From Cellvibrionaceae bacterium (GTDB lineage Bacteria > Pseudomonadota > Gammaproteobacteria > Pseudomonadales > Cellvibrionaceae): a DNA stretch of 55,132 bases. Where the stretch lies: positions 15,872 through 71,003 of the forward strand of contig PANW01000052.1 of assembly GCA_002707785.1 (NCBI GenBank), written 5' to 3'. How positions within the stretch are numbered: position 1 is the first letter of the stretch; every line of letters starts with the position of its first letter. Below the pieces are notes generated by a model. It searched no databases and was not told the DNA's origin. It was given only the letters and a program-made list of their open reading frames with translations. Below are positions 8,548 to 16,047 of the stretch, piece after piece. The position numbers and the translations under genes were made by a program.

Positions 8548-9249
8548 CTACTGCTGAATCAAAATGTCTTCTAGATCCAGCTCGGTGAGCTTTTTGATGC
8601 GGCTAAAGAGATAAAACAATGCGCCCATCATAATAAGGGTGGCAGGCACCGCGATTACGGGGAAGCTGAGGGCGGTCATTTTTCCGAGCTCCGCATTGAA
8701 AGCTTCAGTGCCGGGTGGGCTCACCAATAGATACTTGGCCAGTGCATAGTTCAGCACTGATGACAAAAAGAACGACAGGGTGATCAGATAAGAAGCATTG
8801 ACCAGAGCGCCTTCGAACTCAGATTCGTGGTTGGTGCGCTTTAGCGCCGCAGCCACCTTGTCGACCTGTAGAATCTTGTCGTTGTAGAGAAATGTTTTGA
8901 CCAGTGGGTAGCGGGTTTTCAGAGAAACCAACATCGCGATACCGAACAGTGCTGGGATGCCTGCTTCTTTGATGGCGATGTATTTCGGGTCTAACTCGAG
9001 CAGACTGATGCCGCCGGTGAGCATGATGCTAATGACGCCTAAGGCTGAGAAGAAATTAACTTTGCCCGTGCTGCGGAAGTCGTTGAGTCCATAAATAATG
9101 GGGAAGGCCAAGGCAACCACGATCGCCCATTGGGTGCCTAGGTGCTCTTCTCCGCTCAACTTGGTCAGAATGACGGTGGGAATAACGATGTTGAGAGCGA
9201 GGTTTAACAGTAAACTTTCGCGTTTCGGTTCATTTGCAGCTTGTGTCAT
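8548..9249 (-). CDS. VC0807-family integral membrane protein
   Basis: 233 residues with about six membrane segments (LALNIVIPTVILTKL, AIVVALAFPIIYGL, FSALGVISIMLTGGI, FGIAMLVSL, ASYLITLSFFLSSVLNYAL, FPVIAVPATLIMMGALFYLF). It resembles the VC0807 family, whose function is unknown. In Pseudomonas-type genomes this position, divergent from rnm and next to yciI, holds yciB/ispZ (septation protein A). This protein is longer and does not look like YciB, so it may be a positional replacement. The C-terminal tail LTELDLEDILIQQ is acidic. Confidence 0.72.
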   Translation of the reverse strand: MTQAANEPKRESLLLNLALNIVIPTVILTKLSGEEHLGTQWAIVVALAFPIIYGLNDFRSTGKVNFFSALGVISIMLTGGISLLELDPKYIAIKEAGIPALFGIAMLVSLKTRYPLVKTFLYNDKILQVDKVAAALKRTNHESEFEGALVNASYLITLSFFLSSVLNYALAKYLLVSPPGTEAFNAELGKMTALSFPVIAVPATLIMMGALFYLFSRIKKLTELDLEDILIQQ

Positions 9250-9412
9250 TGCAGGACTCAGAGATAATAGCGGATAGTAAATAGTTACGGCGTGTTAGAT
9301 TGCTTTATAACGTACTGTGCTCAGCGGTGAGCTCGATTTACGGCTTTGTTTCGGTAGCTGGCAGCACATTGGCGTTTTATACCACGTTTTTGATCCTATA
9401 GAGAGGTATTGG

Positions 9413-10243
9413 TTGCACGATTTACACACCCATAGTCGATGTTCTGATGGTATTTTACGTCCTCAGGCGTTGGTGTCGAGAGCTAAAGAGAAGGGCGTTT
9501 CAGTTTTGGCGCTAACGGATCACGATACCACTGTCGGATTGGCTGAGGCACGTCTAGCCGCCATCGAAGAAGGTATTGAGCTGATCAATGGTATCGAACT
9601 GTCGTGTCTGTGGAATGGCATTGGCATTCATATCGTCGGTTTGAATTTCGATCTCGAGCAGTCGTCGATACAGGACGCTCAGAGGCATCAGACTCGGAGT
9701 CGCGAAGAGCGAGCTGAAAAGATCGGTGAGCGGTTGGCCAAGCTCGGTATTGCGGGGGCCTTGGAGGGCGCGCGGGAGCTGAGTGATGGTGGCGTTATAG
9801 GACGGCCTCATTTTGCGCAATATCTCATCAATAAAGGCCATGTTAGCAGCATGAATGCCGCTTTTAAGCGCTATTTAGGCGCAGGAAAGCCCGGTGATGT
9901 AAAACAGTTGTGGCCCGATATCACTCAGGCCGTGGAGTGGATCGTTGGCTCTGGCGGTGTGGCAGTCGTGGCACACCCCGATAAGTACAAGATGACGAGG
10001 ACCAAGCTGAAGCGGCTACTCGATGACTTCATCGAGGCTGGAGGTCAGGCGATGGAGGTGATCAGTGGCGGGCAAGCCCCCAATGTGACCCGCGATATGA
10101 GTTTGATCGCTCGCCAGAAGGAACTCTATGCCTCTTGCGGCAGTGATTTTCACGTGCCCGATCAGCCGTGGCAGGAACTTGGGTCTCATGCGCCGCTGCC
10201 AGAAGATTTGGAGCCGGTGTGGGAGCTGTGGTCTCAACCCTGA
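9413..10243 (+). CDS. rnm: PHP-domain phosphoesterase, RNase AM / YciV type
   Basis: 276-residue metal-dependent phosphatase of the PHP family. Relatives remove the 3'-phosphate of nucleoside 3',5'-bisphosphates and trim RNA 5' ends (Rnm/YciV, formerly TrpH). TTG 9413 is the chosen start: GAGAGG (9401-9406) lies six bases upstream and the protein then begins MHDLHTHSRCSDG, the metal-binding HxH motif, at residue 2. The frame is open from 9317, but the extra 32 residues are not PHP-like. Other metal motifs: LTDHDT, GIELSC, AHPDKY, and GSDFH near the C-terminus. It starts the rnm-yciO-scpA-scpB-rluB run. Confidence 0.9.
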   Translation: MHDLHTHSRCSDGILRPQALVSRAKEKGVSVLALTDHDTTVGLAEARLAAIEEGIELINGIELSCLWNGIGIHIVGLNFDLEQSSIQDAQRHQTRSREERAEKIGERLAKLGIAGALEGARELSDGGVIGRPHFAQYLINKGHVSSMNAAFKRYLGAGKPGDVKQLWPDITQAVEWIVGSGGVAVVAHPDKYKMTRTKLKRLLDDFIEAGGQAMEVISGGQAPNVTRDMSLIARQKELYASCGSDFHVPDQPWQELGSHAPLPEDLEPVWELWSQP

Positions 10244-10480
10244 AATTCACCCTCTGTGACCTAGATTTTTCTTTTCCCATCAATGACTTGTGCCGACTGC
10301 AGGGCGAGAGTATGGTCGCTTTATGTCAGTCGGTTGTCATCGGCTAGGTTGAAAGTTGTCACATTTATGAGCCCTCAAGTAGGGTGTTTTGATCGGCAAG
10401 ACAGGTGAAATCACTGTCATTCAGCCAACCACAGTGACCGAATTATAAGTAGAGCTAATAACAGAGCTAAGGGGAGTTTA

Positions 10481-11104
10481 GTGGCCCAGTTTTTCCAAAT
10501 ACATCCAGAAAACCCGCAGGGCCGCCTGATCAAGCAGGCGGTGGAAATCATTCGTGGCGGCGGTCTGGTGGTGTATCCAACCGACAGCGCTTACGCTTTA
10601 GGTTGCCATATTGGCGATAAAATGGCGTTGGATCGCATCAGAGCCATTCGACAATTGGATAAGCACCACAATTTCACCTTGTTATGTCGTGACTTATCAG
10701 AGTTGGCGACTTACGCCCGTGTTGATAACCAAACGTTTCGTGCCCTCAAGGGGCATACTCCCGGTCCATTTACCTTCATTCTTGAAGCTACTTCAGAGGT
10801 GCCCAAGCGGCTGATGCACCCGAAACGGAAAACCATTGGCATGCGCGTACCAGACAACGCCGTGGCCTTGGCGTTGATGGAAGAATTGGGGGAGCCCCTA
10901 ATGAGCAGCAGTTTGCTGCTACCCGGAGAGGAGTATCCGCCCACCGATCCCTATGATATTCGGCAGACGTTAGAGCACGCGGTAGATCTCGTGATTGATG
11001 GCGGTTATTGCGGTATGGAAGCCACAACGGTCATCGATATGACAGGCGATGCTGCGGAGCTGATCCGTCAGGGCTGTGGTGATGCCAGCGATATGCTCGA
11101 CTGA
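10481..11104 (+). CDS. yciO: YciO/Sua5/YwlC-family protein
   Basis: 207 residues. Relative of the L-threonylcarbamoyladenylate synthase Sua5/TsaC, which makes the precursor of tRNA t6A37; the YciO branch is a paralogue whose activity in t6A synthesis is weak or unproven. Motifs: GGLVVYPTDSAYALGC, HNFTLLCRDLSEL, GPFTFILEAT, TIGMRVPDN and the final STTVIDMTGD-like segment (here TTVIDMTGDAAELIRQG). Start GTG 10481 has GGGGAG five bases upstream. No C-terminal Sua5 domain. It lies between rnm and scpA as in many gammaproteobacteria. Confidence 0.9.
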   Translation: MAQFFQIHPENPQGRLIKQAVEIIRGGGLVVYPTDSAYALGCHIGDKMALDRIRAIRQLDKHHNFTLLCRDLSELATYARVDNQTFRALKGHTPGPFTFILEATSEVPKRLMHPKRKTIGMRVPDNAVALALMEELGEPLMSSSLLLPGEEYPPTDPYDIRQTLEHAVDLVIDGGYCGMEATTVIDMTGDAAELIRQGCGDASDMLD

Positions 11105-11310
11105 GACTCGGTGAGTGTCTAATTAGCGAATAATGGACGGTTGAACGGCTGTTTACCGACGACATTTAGCGCTATAATGGCCGGCTTGTTATCGACATTA
11201 GGATGGCAGGCAGAATACAGGCCAAGCGATAAGGGAATACAGCGCTGGCGGGGCTGTTGTGATAACAGGGTGCCAAGAGGGATTCCAATTCAAATGACGA
11301 AGGGTGATGC

Positions 11311-12309
11311 GTGAGCAGTGACATCGAAGCCGTAACCGTTGAAGACGAGGTCGATCTAGAACCCTCGACGGACGCTGTTGAAGGCTCTTCTACGGAAGGC
11401 TCTCTAGAAGAACCCACTCAAGGCACCTCAGAAGCCCCTGCTGAAGGCTCTTTAGAAACTCCCGCTGAAGGCTCTACCGCAAAAGCGGCGGATGAAAAGG
11501 CCGCGGCTGATGCGAAAGTCGGTCCAGAGCAAGCGGAAATGCCCTTTGCCATCGTGGACGGTGAGGCTTTCACCAAACTGCCCAAAGATTTGTACATTCC
11601 GCCGGACGCGCTGGAGGTCATCCTCGAAGCGTTTGAAGGTCCGCTGGATTTGTTGCTCTACCTCATTCGCAAACAAAACCTCGATATTCTGCAGATCAAC
11701 GTGGCGGATATTACTCATCAGTACGTCAGCTATGTAGAGATGATGGAATCTCTCCAGTTTGAATTAGCAGCTGAATATCTGGTGATGGCGGCCATGTTGG
11801 CCGAGATCAAATCTCGCATGCTCTTACCTCGCTCTTCTGAAGAGGAAGAGGACGAAGAGGATCCAAGGGCGCAGCTTATTCGCCGATTGCAAGAGTATGA
11901 ACGCTTCAAGCAGGCCGCTGAAGATATCGAAGAGATCCCGCGCATGGGTCGCGATATTCATCAGGCTCAAGCTCAAGCGCCAGATCGCAGTGTCACTCGC
12001 GCCGACCCCGATGTGGATATGCGTGATATTTTACTGGCGCTGTCCGAAGTCCTGCGTCGCGCTGATATGTTTGAGAGCCATCACGTAGAGAAAGAAAAGC
12101 TCTCTACCCGAGAGCGCATGACACAGGTGCTCGATAACCTCAGTGGCAATCACTTTGTACCTTTTGTGAGCCTTTTCAAAGTTGAAGAGGGCCGTTTGGG
12201 GGTGGTTGTAACTTTTCTCGCGGTGATGGAATTGATTAAAGAGCAGCTGGTTGAAATGATCCAAAACGAACATTTTGGTGCGATCCATGTGAAGGCACGC
12301 TCTGAATAA
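11311..12309 (+). CDS. scpA: Segregation and condensation protein A (kleisin) with acidic repeat extension
   Basis: 332 residues; the usual ScpA is about 250. It is the kleisin subunit of the SMC-ScpAB complex that compacts and segregates chromosomes. The core begins near residue 103 with LEAFEGPLDLLLYLIRKQNLDI, followed by AAEYLVMAAMLAEIKSRMLLP and a winged-helix C-terminus (VVVTFLAVMELIKEQLV). The first about 100 residues are an acidic, low-complexity extension built on repeats around AEGS/EEP/TEGS (residues 24-55). GTG 11311 follows GAAGGG. No smc gene is in the window. Its partner scpB follows 52 bp later. Confidence 0.93.
   Translation: MSSDIEAVTVEDEVDLEPSTDAVEGSSTEGSLEEPTQGTSEAPAEGSLETPAEGSTAKAADEKAAADAKVGPEQAEMPFAIVDGEAFTKLPKDLYIPPDALEVILEAFEGPLDLLLYLIRKQNLDILQINVADITHQYVSYVEMMESLQFELAAEYLVMAAMLAEIKSRMLLPRSSEEEEDEEDPRAQLIRRLQEYERFKQAAEDIEEIPRMGRDIHQAQAQAPDRSVTRADPDVDMRDILLALSEVLRRADMFESHHVEKEKLSTRERMTQVLDNLSGNHFVPFVSLFKVEEGRLGVVVTFLAVMELIKEQLVEMIQNEHFGAIHVKARSE
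11380..11475 (+). repeat. Degenerate GAAGGCTCT repeats inside scpA
   Basis: GAAGGCTCT occurs exactly at 11380-11388, 11395-11403, 11443-11451 and 11467-11475, with related units between. It encodes the Glu-Gly-Ser repeats of the ScpA N-terminal extension, a pattern expected of slippage-driven expansion. Confidence 0.8.
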
Positions 12310-12361
12310 CCGAGCCCGAATAACCCAATAAAAATAGAACAGATATCAGGTATTGAGTTTC

Positions 12362-13528
12362 ATGAGTTTCGATAAACAATTGCTGACGCAAATTATTGAA
12401 GGTGCTCTTTTAGCCGCCGGTCATCCGCTGACGATAGAGAAAATACTGTCGCTGTTCGAAGATGACGAGGCTAATCCCAAGCCTGCAAAAGATGAAATGC
12501 TGGCGATATTGCAAGATATTCAAGCCCAATGTGAAGGGCGCGGCTTTGAGTTGGTCGAAGTTGGCAGCGGTTGGCGCTTTCAGGTGCGCAAAGAAACCGC
12601 GCCTTGGGTCAATCGCATGTGGGATGAAAAACCGCAGAAGTATTCCCGTGCGCTATTGGAAACGCTGGCGCTGATCGCTTACCGCCAGCCTATTACTCGT
12701 GGTGATATCGAAGAAATTCGTGGTGTGGCGGTGAGTTCCCACATCATAAAAACGCTCTCCGAGCGAGAGTGGATTAAGGTCGTTGGTCATCGTGATGTGC
12801 CCGGGCGTCCATCGCTTTACGCCACTACGCGCCAGTTTTTGGACTACTTTAATTTAAAGAGTCTGGAGGAATTGCCTTCCTTGGGTGAGATTAAAGATCT
12901 CGAGGAACTCAATAAAGAGTTAGATTTGGGCGGCGATATTCCCGATAGCGTCAAGCAGACGCTAGAATTGCCCGACGAAGAGTCTGAAAGCCATAACTCG
13001 GATGATGCAACCGACGGGGTTGAGTCTGGCGAAGAGGAAGTAATGGACGCTCCCGCAGATGTTGCTGGCGAGACTTCTACCGAGGATGAAACCGCAGGGG
13101 CTGAGACTGAAGCCGAGGAAAACGTAGAGCCATTGGAATTGTCCGATGTGTCTATGCAAGAGCCAGAGAGCGATACTTCTGATAACTCTGTGGAAGACGA
13201 CGAGCAGCCACCGATTGGCGAATCGGCGTTTGAAGAAGATGGTTTGGATGAACATGCGCTGGCCGAAGCCGCCGTCGCCATTGCGGTGGAAGAAGAGCAG
13301 GACGAAGAACCAGGTCCCTTGGATCGTTTGTTATCCGGTGAAGCCCCCGAGGCTTATGGCAAACAAAATAATGAAGAACACAATGAAGAACACGAACAAG
13401 ACACAGACGCGCTAGACACGGAAGACGAGGCGGAACATTCAAGTGAAGACGATGGGGAAGACACCTCATCGAAATCGGAGAGCAACAGTTTGTTTGCTCC
13501 CAGTGATGCGCCCTCGGTGTTCGATTAG
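12362..13528 (+). CDS. scpB: Segregation and condensation protein B with long acidic tail
   Basis: 388 residues, against about 180-280 for typical ScpB. Two winged-helix domains occupy residues about 1-175 (IIEGALLAAGHPLTIEKIL, ALLETLALIAYRQPITRGDI, GRPSLYATT). ScpB binds ScpA as a dimer in the SMC condensin complex. After FLDYFNLKSLEELPSL the protein turns into about 190 residues dominated by Asp, Glu and Ser, with a perfect 12-bp tandem duplication (13370-13393) encoding Asn-Glu-Glu-His twice. ATG 12362 is taken; the in-frame TTG 12353 is only two bases from AGG and less likely. Confidence 0.93.
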   Translation: MSFDKQLLTQIIEGALLAAGHPLTIEKILSLFEDDEANPKPAKDEMLAILQDIQAQCEGRGFELVEVGSGWRFQVRKETAPWVNRMWDEKPQKYSRALLETLALIAYRQPITRGDIEEIRGVAVSSHIIKTLSEREWIKVVGHRDVPGRPSLYATTRQFLDYFNLKSLEELPSLGEIKDLEELNKELDLGGDIPDSVKQTLELPDEESESHNSDDATDGVESGEEEVMDAPADVAGETSTEDETAGAETEAEENVEPLELSDVSMQEPESDTSDNSVEDDEQPPIGESAFEEDGLDEHALAEAAVAIAVEEEQDEEPGPLDRLLSGEAPEAYGKQNNEEHNEEHEQDTDALDTEDEAEHSSEDDGEDTSSKSESNSLFAPSDAPSVFD

Positions 13529-13554
13529 ACAACGAGTGGTGACTTAAGAGAGTT

Positions 13555-14409
13555 ATGCGTAAAGACGAAAATATACCAACTGACGAAAAGCTGCAAAAAG
13601 TACTGGCCCGTGAAGGTGTGGGTTCACGCCGGGAAATGGAGCGAGTTATTGCTGCCGGTCGAGTCAGCGTCAACGGTCAACAGGCGAAGCTGGGTGACCG
13701 TGTTAAACATACCGATACCGTAACGGTTGATGGTCGCCGTATTAAGTTGCAGGCGCCTCAGAGTAACCCGATCCGCGTTATTCTGTACAACAAGCCGGAA
13801 GGGGAGATTTGCTCTCGATCCGATCCGGAAGGCCGGCCTACCGTTTATGAAAAGCTGCCAGAGCTTAAAGGCGAGCGCTGGATTTCGGTCGGTCGCCTCG
13901 ACTTTAATACCAGTGGCCTGTTGTTGTTCACCAACAACGGCGATCTTGCCAACAAGTTAATGCATCCCTCCTCGATGATTGATCGTGAATACTTGGTGCG
14001 AATTCAAGGGCAGGTCGATGACGACATGAAGCAGCGTCTTCGCGATGGTGTAATGTTGGAGGATGGTACGGCTAAATTTTCCGACATTCAGGACGGGTCT
14101 GGAGAGGGCAGCAATCGCTGGTTCTACTGTGTAGTGATGGAGGGACGCAACCGCGAAGTCCGTCGTTTGTGGGAGTCTCAAGGGGTCAAGGTCAGTCGCT
14201 TAAAGCGTGTACGTTACGGCAATATCTTTATTCCGTCTCACGTGAGAGTGGGGCAGTGGATCGAGCTGAATCACAAAGAAATGTCAGAGTTGTGTGTGAC
14301 TGCTGGTGTTCAGCCACCAAGACCCTCACCTTCGTCGCGCCAAAAAGATATGGATCGCGATCGTCATTTGAAGCGTTTACGCTCAAAAGGTCCACGTCGA
14401 AAGAAGTAA
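13555..14409 (+). CDS. rluB: 23S rRNA pseudouridine(2605) synthase RluB
   Basis: 284 residues. Converts uridine 2605 of 23S rRNA to pseudouridine. An N-terminal S4 RNA-binding domain (LQKVLAREGVGSRREMERVI, residues 12-60) is followed by the RsuA-family catalytic domain with the nucleophile Asp in GRLDFNTSGLLL (about residue 116), plus GRNREVRRLWES. The C-terminal tail is basic (KRLRSKGPRRKK). It is the last gene of the block, 26 bp after scpB, and is followed by a strong terminator. Confidence 0.95.
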   Translation: MRKDENIPTDEKLQKVLAREGVGSRREMERVIAAGRVSVNGQQAKLGDRVKHTDTVTVDGRRIKLQAPQSNPIRVILYNKPEGEICSRSDPEGRPTVYEKLPELKGERWISVGRLDFNTSGLLLFTNNGDLANKLMHPSSMIDREYLVRIQGQVDDDMKQRLRDGVMLEDGTAKFSDIQDGSGEGSNRWFYCVVMEGRNREVRRLWESQGVKVSRLKRVRYGNIFIPSHVRVGQWIELNHKEMSELCVTAGVQPPRPSPSSRQKDMDRDRHLKRLRSKGPRRKK

Positions 14410-14454
14410 TTCTTTCGGTTAAGTGGGCTCTCAAGCGGAGCAACAAACTCAGAT

Positions 14455-14490
14455 ATAAAAAAGGCGAACTCAGTTAGGTTCGCCTTTTTT
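14455..14490. terminator. Bidirectional terminator between rluB and tal
   Basis: AGGCGAAC (14462-14469), an 8-nt loop and GTTCGCCT (14478-14485), flanked by a run of A on the left and T on the right. It can end transcription from rluB on the plus strand and from the transaldolase gene on the minus strand. Confidence 0.92.
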
Positions 14491-14546
14491 GTTGGTGTTG
14501 TCCCCTCCTGAAACAGGCTAGATAGCCGATGGCAATGCTCGAAAAT

Positions 14547-15485
14547 TCACTGAACTCGCTGTCGCAATAGATCTTCCAGATTAATCTGATCAGCGACAAA
14601 ATTGCGAATGCCTTCCGCCAACTTCTCCGTTGCCATGGCGTCTTCGTTCATCGCAAAGCGAAACCCGGCTTCGCTGTAGCTCAGTTTCTCGATGGCGTCG
14701 GTCGGTATACTGGCGTCCAAGCGGCGAGTCAGTTGTCCTTGATCGTCTTGCAGTGATTGCAGCAGTTGTGGGCTAATGGTCAGGCGATCACAGCCCGCGA
14801 GGCCTTCGATTTCCCCTATGTTGCGAAAACTCGCACCCATAACAACTGTGCTGTAGCCATGCTGCTTATAGTAATTGTAGATGCGCGATACTGAAACGAC
14901 GCCGGGATCGGTGACGCTGTCATAGTCTTGTACATCGGTATTGGCTTTGTGCCAGTCCAAAATACGACCTACAAATGGCGAGATCAGTGTGACTTTGGCT
15001 TCGGCGCAGGCGACTGCTTGGGCAAAACTGAAGAGCAAGGTGAGGTTGCAATTGATGCCTTCCTGCTCCAGTTGCTTAGCCGCTTGTATGCCTTCCCACG
15101 TCGAGGCTATTTTGATCAAAATACGAGATCGATCTACCCCTTTTGCTTGATACAGTTCAATCAATTGTCGGGCTTTGTTGAGCGTGGCATGAGTATCAAA
15201 AGAGAGGCGGGCATCGACTTCGGTAGAGACTCGGCCAGGTACCAGTTTGACTATCTCAGCACCGATAGCGACCGCCAGATAATCGCTAGCCAACCCCACG
15301 TCATGGTTGGCGCTGGCGAGAGATTCATCAATCAGATGGCTATATTGTGGGAGTTGTGCAGCTTTAAATAACAGTGAAGGGTTAGTGGTGGCATCCAGTG
15401 GTTTGAAGCGTGCGATGGCTTCGATGTCGCCAGTGTCGGCAACCACATCAGTCATGTTTTTTAGCTGTTCCAGTTTACTGCTCAT
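14547..15485 (-). CDS. tal: Transaldolase (TalB type)
   Basis: 312 residues, the normal length of the type I transaldolase that moves a dihydroxyacetone unit between sugar phosphates in the non-oxidative pentose phosphate pathway. The start [10 protein letters not shown]...VVADTGD aligns with known TalB N-termini, which favours ATG 15485 over ATG 15494. Signatures: DATTNPSLL (31-39), Schiff-base lysine in [11 protein letters not shown] (Lys125), [29 protein letters not shown] and VMGASFRN. It diverges from the DUF4156 lipoprotein gene and shares the bidirectional terminator with rluB. Confidence 0.96.
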   Translation of the reverse strand: MSSKLEQLKNMTDVVADTGDIEAIARFKPLDATTNPSLLFKAAQLPQYSHLIDESLASANHDVGLASDYLAVAIGAEIVKLVPGRVSTEVDARLSFDTHATLNKARQLIELYQAKGVDRSRILIKIASTWEGIQAAKQLEQEGINCNLTLLFSFAQAVACAEAKVTLISPFVGRILDWHKANTDVQDYDSVTDPGVVSVSRIYNYYKQHGYSTVVMGASFRNIGEIEGLAGCDRLTISPQLLQSLQDDQGQLTRRLDASIPTDAIEKLSYSEAGFRFAMNEDAMATEKLAEGIRNFVADQINLEDLLRQRVQ

Positions 15486-15655
15486 TTCATACATCCCAGT
15501 TCACAACAATTTTTTCTATTTAAGCATGGTTTGTTGAGCTGTAACAGTCTGATTTGGTTACAATGTTGAAGTCTATAGAGCGTCCACAAATACGATAACC
15601 TGCCTAGTTTTTGTGCGTTATTGGCGCAAGTATTCGGCAATCAAAAAGGAGAACA

Positions 15656-15982
15656 ATGATGACACGATTGAGTTGCGTAATAGGGTTCTTCGGCTCGTTG
15701 ACGGTTGCGGGCTGCACATGGATAGAGGTTCAGCCGGGCGCTGAAACCATAGCACTCAAAACCCTCGAGCAAGTATCCGCTTGTAAGCGTTTAGGCACCG
15801 CTACGGCACAGACTAAGGATCGCGTCAGTTTCTATCAACGTGACGCCGCGAAAGTCGCTTCTGAGTTGCTGAGTTTGGCACGTAACGAGGCGCACTCTCT
15901 GAGCGGTGATACGCTAGTGGCTCTGGGTGAGCCCGATCAGGGGGTTCAGCGTTTCGGTGTTTATCGCTGTAATGGTCAGTAG
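15656..15982 (+). CDS. DUF4156-type lipoprotein
   Basis: Small predicted lipoprotein of 108 residues. MMTRLSCVIGFFGSLTVAGC carries the lipobox V-A-G-C with the lipidated Cys at residue 20. The mature part is short, with a second Cys pair (SACKRLG and VYRCNG) as in DUF4156/RcsF-like small envelope proteins. AAGGAG (15646-15651) serves ATG 15656 or ATG 15659; the choice alters one residue. The function of the family is not established. It is followed by polB after 65 bp. Confidence 0.72.
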   Translation: MMTRLSCVIGFFGSLTVAGCTWIEVQPGAETIALKTLEQVSACKRLGTATAQTKDRVSFYQRDAAKVASELLSLARNEAHSLSGDTLVALGEPDQGVQRFGVYRCNGQ

Positions 15983-16047
15983 GAAACCGGCGTGAGGATC
16001 AGAACGACTACAGAAGTTACGCCTAGCCGTTTTAACTGGCGCCTAAT

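Noticed and set aside
13152-13673. A 173-residue reading frame antisense to scpB and rluB
   Set aside because: It lies opposite two certain genes and has a low-complexity, Arg/Pro/Leu-rich composition expected from the complement of the acidic ScpB tail.
14928-15371. A 147-residue frame antisense to transaldolase
   Set aside because: It is a shadow of a certain gene; no ribosome site and no family resemblance.
15983-16047. SOS (LexA) box before polB
   Set aside because: No CTGT-N8-ACAG pattern in this gap. This does not exclude a lineage-specific box.
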